This document shows, piece by piece, positions 50,001-59,000 of a DNA stretch of 64,000 bases (its first letter is position 1; each line of letters starts with the position of its first letter). Position numbers and translations under genes: made by a program. The notes beneath the pieces were generated by a model. The model ran no database searches, was not told where the DNA came from, and was given only the letters and a program-made list of their open reading frames with translations. This stretch comes from Synanceia verrucosa (Eukaryota; Chordata; Actinopteri; Perciformes; Synanceiidae). The stretch covers positions 830,507 through 894,506 of the forward strand of contig CM056567.1 of the NCBI GenBank assembly GCA_029721515.1, in the 5' to 3' direction.

Positions 50001-53000
50001 GTGTTGTAGGGCCTGGCCAGTATGGAGTTTTTGAGGCTGATGCCGATTTAGCAGGAAAAAAATATATTATCCTAGAACCGTATAATATATATCCTATAAT
50101 ATTTTTTATGATCTTTTTTCAGCTTTTTAATATTTGCATCAATGATGCTGAAGTCAAAACACTTAAATTTTCTCTACAACTTTAATTTCACAACTCTCAA
50201 GAACAAACAAGTGAACTTTGTTTTCCTATTGGCATTAAAAGCACCATCTGAAAATTTAATACCTACAGCGAATTTACAGTAAATTTAAGACATTTTTAAG
50301 ACCTTAATTACCTGGATTTAAATTTAAGACATTTTAAGACTTTCAGGAACCCTGTGCATGTATAAATAATCATATAGACACATGTGAATAAATGTTGAAA
50401 TAAAACAAAAAGTAAATATAAAGAAGTTACAAAAAAAACAACTTAAACCCAGAGAATTTCCTAAAAACAAATAAAATGTGTTAAAAAGACACAAACAAAC
50501 ACTGAAATGTCACGTCTTATTAATATGATTCTTTGACCATTATTTCATTAATTTCACCACTGAATTTGTTAAGTATTTACTACTTTAGTTATTAGACATA
50601 TTTTTGTAGCATTAATGATTCATTTATAAATCTGTTTTTATCTAATTTATCATTTATTCTTTCATAGAATTCTTGCAAAAATGAAATTCTCTTTTAGTGA
50701 CACCAAAGATAGAAAGATCATTTATACACTAAAAAAGCACGATTTATAAATCAGGATGATAAAACAGGACAGTTAGGTGAGTGAGTGAGTGAATGAATGA
50801 GTGAATGAGCAGCTCAGAGATCAGTGAAGTTCATAATAACCAGTAATAACCAGCCGACCCTCACTTCACTTTTAACGAAGACGAACTTTAGTTTATAGTT
50901 TAGCTATAGATTAGTTTATAGTTTCAATAGTTTAATAGAACCTGTCACTTTAAATAGTTTCAATAGAACCTGTCACTTTAAATAGTTTCAATAGTTTCAA
51001 TAGAACCTGTCACTTTAAATAGCTTCAATAGAACCTGTCACTTTAAATAGTTTAAATACTTTAAATAGTTTAAATAGAACCTGTCACTTTAAATAGTTTC
51101 AATAGTTTCAATAGAACCTGTCACTTTAAATAGTTTAAATAGAACCTGTCACTTTAAATAGTTTCAATAGTTTCAATAGAACCTGTCACTTTAAATAGTT
51201 TAAATAGAACCTGTCACTTTAAATAGTTTAAATAGTTTAAATAGAACCTGTCACTTTAAATAGTTTAATAGAACCTGTCACTTTAAATAGTTTCAATAGA
51301 ACCTGTCACTTTAAATAGTTTCAATAGTTTCAATAGAACCTGTCACTTTAAATAGCTTCAATAGAACCTGTCACTTTAAATAGTTTAAATACTTTAAATA
51401 GTTTAAATAGAACCTGTCACTTTAAATAGTTTCAATAGTTTCAATAGAACCTGTCACTTTAAATAGTTTAAATAGAACCTGTCACTTTAAATAGTTTAAA
51501 TAGTTTAAATAGAACCTGTCACTTTAAATAGTTTAAATAGAACCTGTCACTTTAAATAGTTTAAATAGAACCTGTCACTTTAAATAGTTTCAATAGAACC
51601 TGTCACTTTAAATAGTTTAAATAGAACCTGTCACTTTAAATAGTTTCAGTAGTTTCAATAGAACCTGTCACTTTAAATAGTTTAAATAGAACCTGTCACT
51701 TTAAATAGTTTCAATAGTTTCAATAGAACCTGTCACTTTAAATAGTTTAAATAGAACCTGTCACTTTAAATAGTTTCAGTAGTTTCAATAGAACCTGTCA
51801 CTTTAAATAGTTTCAATAGAACCTGTCACTTTAAATAGTTTAAATAGAACCTGTCACTTTACATAGTTTAAATAGAACCTGTCACTTTAAATAGTTTCAA
51901 TAGTTTCAATAGAACCTGTCACTTTAAATAGTTTCAATAGAACCTGTCACTTTAAATAGTTTAAATAGAACCTGTCACTTTAAATAGTTTCAATAGTTTC
52001 AATAGAACCTGTCACTTTAAATAGTTTCAATAGTTTCAATAGAACCTGTCACTTTAAATAGTTTCAATAGTTTCAATAGAACCTGTCACTTTAAATAGTT
52101 TCAATAGTTTCAATAGAACCTGTCACTTTAAATAGTTTAAATAGAACCTATCACTTTAAATAGTTTCAATAGTTTCAATAGAACCTGTCACTTTAAATAG
52201 TTTCAATAGAACCTGTCACTTTAAATAGATTAAATAGAACCTGTCACTTTAAATAGTTTAAATAGAACCTGTCACTTTAAATAGTTTCAATAGTTTCAAT
52301 AGAACCTGTCACTTTAAATAGTTTCAATAGAACCTGTCACTTTAAATAGTTTAAATAGAACCTGTCACTTTAAATAGTTTCAATAGTTTCAATAGAACCT
52401 GTTACTTTAGTTTCAATAGTTTACGTCACGCTCGGTGAGAAATCTCTTCTTTTGATTGAAAGCATCAGTCGTCGTCAGGACCAAACTACACCTTTAAATA
52501 GTTTAAATAGAAAATGTCACTTTAAATAGTTTAAATAGAACCTGTCACTTTAAATAGTTTCAATAGTTTCAATAGAACCTGTCACTTTAAATAGATTAAA
52601 TAGAACCTGTCACTTTAAATAGTTTAAATAGAACCTGTCACTTTAAATAGTTTCAATAGTTTCAATAGAACCTGTCACTTTAAATAGATTAAATAGAACC
52701 TGTCACTTTAAATAGTTTAAATAGAACCTGTCACTTTAAATAGTTTCAATAGTTTCAATAGAACCTGTCACTTTAGTTTCAATAGTTTACGTCACGCTCG
52801 GTGAGAAATCTCTTCTTTTGATTGAAAGCATCAGTCGTCGTCAGGACCAAACTACACCTTTAAATAGTTTAAATAGAAAATGTCACTTTAAATAGTTTCA
52901 AACTACACCTTCACACGAGCTCAGGTGTCAATCCTCTCGTTGCCACGGCGCTCCAGTTTGATTGACAGCTGCTGACCCCGTTTGTCTGTCACTTCCTGCA

Positions 53001-56000
53001 CTTTGAAACCTCCGGCGACGCGAAAAAACCACCTGAAGACGAGCAGCTTCTTTTTTTTTTTTTTTTGAAGAGTTTATGAAAACTGATGCTGCTCTCATTT
53101 TATTGATCGATGGCATAAAATAAAACCAGCTGAGTTCTTTTAAGAACAGGAAGTGATTTAAAGGTGTTTCACAGTGATGGAGATTAAAATGATGAAGTCA
53201 GGTGTTTTTAATGACAAAGTCGAATCCACTTTATTAGAAGTCTGAAGCTCCAGTTCATGTTTTTATATGAAAGTTATTTTTCTTCATCACCTGCTTTTAT
53301 GAAGGGAGAGGTGAGATTCATCCTAATCATCCTAAAAAATAAAAGACTTCCTTTAACAGGAATCAAAGAAACAGGAGTTCATGTTGCTGATTAGATTAAA
53401 TTAGATTCAGCTCTGTTGTCATAAATGATAACCGATATGTAATAAGAATATACAGGAGTATAGCTTACAGAATGATGCAGATGTAATGTTATCAAATATA
53501 TCATTTTAATCATATTTAATAAAGTAATTTAATCCTGACAACCAGCCAGATGTTCCTATCAAACATTAAACATGCTCAATATTTATGATCAGATATCCTG
53601 CCAGTCAGCAACCAAGCATGAAGAATAACAAGAAGAAAAACATGTCATGTCTGAATGCAAAAGCAGGAAGTGAAACGCTCCTCCATCAGTTCATTGTTTT
53701 GATATTTCTTTATGAATTTTCAGTTTGTTTACACCAAACTCCTGTTTAAATTTGAGAGATTTTACAAAGTTTCTGGAGCAAAACGGTTTTATTCTTTCAT
53801 TAAATTCATCACAACATGTTGATGAGTCGTTTAGAATCATCTGGATTCTTTAAGGTTCAACACTGAGCTCTAAATGCCAGTAAAAACACATGTAGCATGA
53901 GTTAGCATGAGTTAGCACGAGTTAGCAGGAAACAAGGACATTTTTGCATCATGCATTTTGTTACGTGTGACGTGCATCTTATTGTGAAAACAGAAAGGTA
54001 TTTCCTGTATTTGCTGACTTCCTGTCAGATGGCGTCCCTGCAGCAGGTCGGGGAGGAAGTGGTCGGTCAGGCTCGGTGTCCCTTTGAGTCGGTCCAGTCC
54101 AACGTCGGCCTGTTTGCTGGTGAGCAGTTATTTACTGATGTGTCTTTCCACGTAGCTACAGACGTACTAGATTTATTATTGATTATTATTATTATGATCT
54201 CTGTCAGAGGAGTTAATAATTATCAATCACTCCTGATCATTAACACGTGCCTCCTCCTCAGGAGGAGATTTCTACTCGGCCACCATGACGGACTTCCTGG
54301 CCAGCGACTCCGTCATCTACAGGAGTCTGGGAGACGACCGTCCCGTCCTCCGGACCGTCAAGTACGACTCCAAGTGGCTCAGAGGTCGGTGGTGAAGTTT
54401 GTCTCTGATGATGTGAAGGAAGACGAGGAGACACAGTGAAAATGGAGGAAGTGATCATCTTTTCCTTCTTCCTGCAGAGCCTCACTTCCTGCACGCCATC
54501 GACTACGGTAACTATGTCTACTTCTTCCTCAGTGAGATCGCAGTGGAGTACACCGCCCTGGGCAAGGTTCGTCTTCAGTTCTGTCTTAAGTTAAGACGTA
54601 ATGAGCGGGACAGAAGCTTATTTAAGATTTATTTGGCCAGGTAGGTCAACCAGTTCTCATTCTCAGTAACGACCCTCCACCTTCTGACACGTTTCACTAA
54701 AGTTAGGGGACAGTTTGTCCAACTGGGGACATTTTAGGACATCAGCCTCATCAGGTTTTTTCACTTCATCAGAGTTAAGTAGATCATTTTATTCAGCATT
54801 CGGTTGTTCTTAGCTCCACCCTCTCAAGTCACTTCTGGTTCAAATAAACCAAGATGGCGACCGCCAAAAACTGAGATGACAGCTGCAAATATTTCAGACT
54901 AAAGACAAATTAATTTCATAAAGAGTGCGTATTAAAACCTGTAGAGGTAAACTCTTCTTCATTCTGATTGGCTGAGTGATGACCGGAGTCATCCCAAGAG
55001 GAAACTACTGATTGTTGTTTGATGTAAAAATGTTCATCATGACTCATTCTGAGTTTTTCTGATTGACGTTCAGCTGCAGTGATCGCTCTGCTAAAACCTT
55101 CTGTCTTTAAAAGGCCTGCAGCTGCACAGACACTCTGTGGACATGACACTGGTTTTACCCAGAAGTACTGCAGTACTAGCATGTGTTACTACCATCACTG
55201 GACTGAGAGTCACTGCAGAGGAGAAGCATCAACACCACACATCTGAAGCTCTTCTTTCTTATCTTGAGTTTCTATAAACTTTTTACGTTTTTATAAGTTT
55301 TCTCCTTTACAGTAGTAATCACATGTTTATTCAGTGTTCATTTAGTGTTTTTAAGGTTAGCAGTCCGTGTCCCTGAATGAGACCAGATCCAGATCCAGAA
55401 TCCGGACCTGACCCCTCATGAACCGGTCTTTCTGTCTCCAGGTGGTGTTTTCTCGAGTCGCCCGGGTTTGTAAAAACGATAACGGAGGTTCTCCCAGAGT
55501 CCTGGAGAGATACTGGACTTCCTTTCTGAAGGTGACTCCACTCTGGACATGTCCTCTGAGGCGTCCTCCTCTCTGGGGATGCAGGACGGTGATGAAGGAC
55601 TTGTGTTTGTCCACAGGCTCGTCTCAACTGTTCGGTTTCCGGAGACTCTTTCTTCTACTTTGACGTCCTCCAGTCCCTCACCAACGTCCTGCAGATCAAC
55701 CAGAGACCTGCTGTGGTCGGGGTCTTCACCACGCAGGCCAACAGGTACACATCAGGGACTTCCTGCTGTTTTACTTTTAATTTGGAAAGTTAAGACGTGG
55801 TTTGGTCTCTGCAGGACTCTGAGGTCAGGCTCTCATCAGGCTTCATCACAGAGTTTTCAGTGTTTTCAGTCCTGGGATGGAGTTTATTCAGTTTAGTCTG
55901 CCATGGAGAAATGTCTTCTGGACTGTCTTCGTCTATCACTGGCAGCTTGCTGGACATTGATGTGGTCTGATGCGGTCTGATGTGGTTCTCTGCAGCATCC

Positions 56001-59000
56001 CCGGCTCGGCGGTCTGTGCCTTCTACATGGACGACATTGAGAAAGTCTTCAACGGGAAGTTCAAGGAGCAGCGGACCAGCGACTCCTCCTGGACTCCAGT
56101 TCCTGATGAGCAAGTTCCCAGACCACGGTGAGACCAGGTGGTCTAGATCCAGGACTGCTTAAATCCAGCTGCTTAAAAACTGTTTCTGTGTTTCAACAAG
56201 AATCCAACAAAAATCTCTCTGTGTCGTCTTTCCCGCAGACCTGGGACCTGTGCTGGAGACGGTCCGGCTGCAGATTACAAGTCCTCGGTTCAGTTCCCCG
56301 ACGAGATGCTGACTTTTATCAAGTCGTATCCTCTGATGGACGAATCTGTTCCCTCCGTCAACGACCGGCCCTGCTTCACCAGGACCTCCAGCAGGTGAAG
56401 ATAAGATAAGATGAACCTTTATTCATCCTGGTAAGCTGACGTGGTTACAGTGGCAGAGATGTGAACAGACAACATCTCGTTGCTGCTGTCAGGTAGGATT
56501 GTGAAGACGTTCTATATCACAGTGATGTCTCACTACGTTTAGTATTCTGGACACATCACAGCAGATAATGACTGACTCTTCGCTGCTCTGGTGTTTCTCT
56601 GCTCTCGTTATGTTGAGATATAAACAGTGGGGAATAATATATGTCTCTGCTGTATTCTGACATTAAGAGCGACTTTTATGTACTCGTCACTGATTGGCTG
56701 ATTGGTGACGGCAGGGGAGCTTTCCTGCTGGTCGAAGAGGACTCTGTGACGGATCGTTACATCTGCAGTTTGCTGACATTTATGTCCACATTTACAAGAC
56801 GCTGCAGTGAAAATATCTCGGTCATGAAGCGTCGTGGTCTCGCAGGCCGTGATGGGAATGTTCAACACGCCTTTAATCTCCTCCGTCAGCTTCAGTCCAG
56901 CCAGATAACAGAGGAACGAATCACTCCTGAGCCTGAAACCATTGAAGAAGAGATGTGACATGTCAGGAGGAAAGTGATCTGAGGGGAGTTTTAAAGCTCT
57001 GATCAGTCGACCAGCTCACAGGAAGTGGAACTATCTGACCTTTTTAATGCGTCTGCAGGTTTCAGATGAGTTTCTGGCTGTTTCTAATTATCACTCTGTT
57101 TAATTCCAGATAGTACTGATGTCACTGTCCTCTCACTCTGTTACTGTCCCCCTGTTGCTACGACAACAGCTGAGGAAGACAGTAAAATGTGGATGAAAGC
57201 TCCAGGGGAAAAAAAAACTCAATTTATTGTCAATGAAGTGTTCCTGTGTTTGGAAGAAAGTGTTTTTATGCTCTGCTTTAGAGACGAGTGGAAAGAAAAC
57301 ATTTATTTCACCACTTTGTCCATTTCTGCTAAATCCAACAAACACTAGCATTAGAAAATGCCTCATTTGCATCTTTAAGCATACAATTTCAGTAATTGTC
57401 TCCATATCAGTAATCACATTGATTCATGGTGGTATCCAGTTAATTTTTGTGTCGCTATTTAAACACACAGCAAGTATTAAATTAATTTGAGTTAATTTGA
57501 ATTAAATTAAATTAGAACCAGAGAGAGGAAAAGACAAACAGATGAACAGAAAATAAAGTTTAGGGGAATAAAACAGCATCATGCTAATGATGAAACATGC
57601 AGGCAGTTAATCCAAACCAATCAGCATGTTACATTTAAGAAATGTCAATGGAATCAGTTAATTTTTTATAGTTTTTTTTTTTAAAATAGTTTATGGAAAT
57701 ATGATTTTTCACATCAGTTTGGAGGTAATCAATAACTAATAATAATAAATGATGATTTGTACCGATAAAAAAGATATACTGATTTCAGAAGAGTTATTAT
57801 AGCTACAGATTGTATATGTCTTTATTCTCAGTGTTTTGATAAAGAAATCTTTATATCCTGTCGTGTGGTGTCCTTCTGTCCAGCAGCAGGTTTACACTCA
57901 GCGTTAATGTTGGTAATAAAGACAGACAGGATTTGTTTTTATTTGAGCAGCTGCCAGGTTTTATAGATCCTCGCTGAGCGTCTCTCTTCTTGGGATCTTC
58001 TCTCAGGTCCAAGCTGACCCAGATCGTGGTGGACGTGTCAGCCGGACCCTACAAGGACCGGACCGTCATGTTCCTAGGCTCGGACGATGGCAGAGTCCTG
58101 AAGGTTTTGGCCAACATGCATTCCAACGACAGCTTCGGGTCCAAACTGCTGGAGGACATCGACGTCTACAACCCGTCCAAGTGAGACGGGTTGAGTGGAG
58201 TAACTCTGGGTGGTCTGCTGAACCAGTTAACTAGAACTGAACCTGTTAACTAGAACTAAACCAGTTAACTAAACCTGCTAACTAGAACTGAACCTGTTAA
58301 CTAGAACTAAACCTGTTAACTGAACCTGTTAACTAGAACTGAACCTGTTAACTAGAACAAAACCAGTTAACTAAACCTGTTAACTAGAACTGAACCTGTT
58401 AACTAGAACTGAACCGGTTAACTGAACCTGTTAACTAGAACTGAACCTGTTAACTAGAACTAAACCAGTTAACTAAACCTGTTAACTAGAACTGAATCTG
58501 TTAACTAGAACTAAACCAGTTAACTAAACCTGTTAACTAGAACTGAACCTGTTAACTAGAACTAAACCTGTTAACTAGAACTGAACCTGTTAACTAGAAC
58601 TAAACCAGTTAACTAAACCTGTTAACTAGAACTGAACCTGTTAACTAGAACTGAATCGGTTAACTAAACCTGTTAACTAGAACTGAACCTGTTAACTAGA
58701 ACTGAACCGGTTAACTGAACCTGTTAACTAGAACTGAACCTGTTAACTGAACCTGTTAACTAGAACTGTCTGTCTGTCTGTCAGGTGTAACGTTCACGGT
58801 CAGGAGGACAGGAGAGTTCTGGGTCTGGAGCTGGATAAGGACCATCATGCCTTGTTCGTGGCCTTCAGCAGCTGTGTGATCAGAGTTCCTCTGAGCCGCT
58901 GTGTTCAACATGGAGCCTGTAAGAGGTGAGAAATCTGACCTGAGACCCTGATCCAGATTCTTTATTTATTCTTAAACACTGATCCAGATTCTTTATTTAT

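Noticed and set aside
54029..54031. ATG at the start of coding exon 6 as an alternative translation start
   Set aside because: It lies directly after an acceptor AG, and the upstream exon joins in frame with the expected residue spacing.
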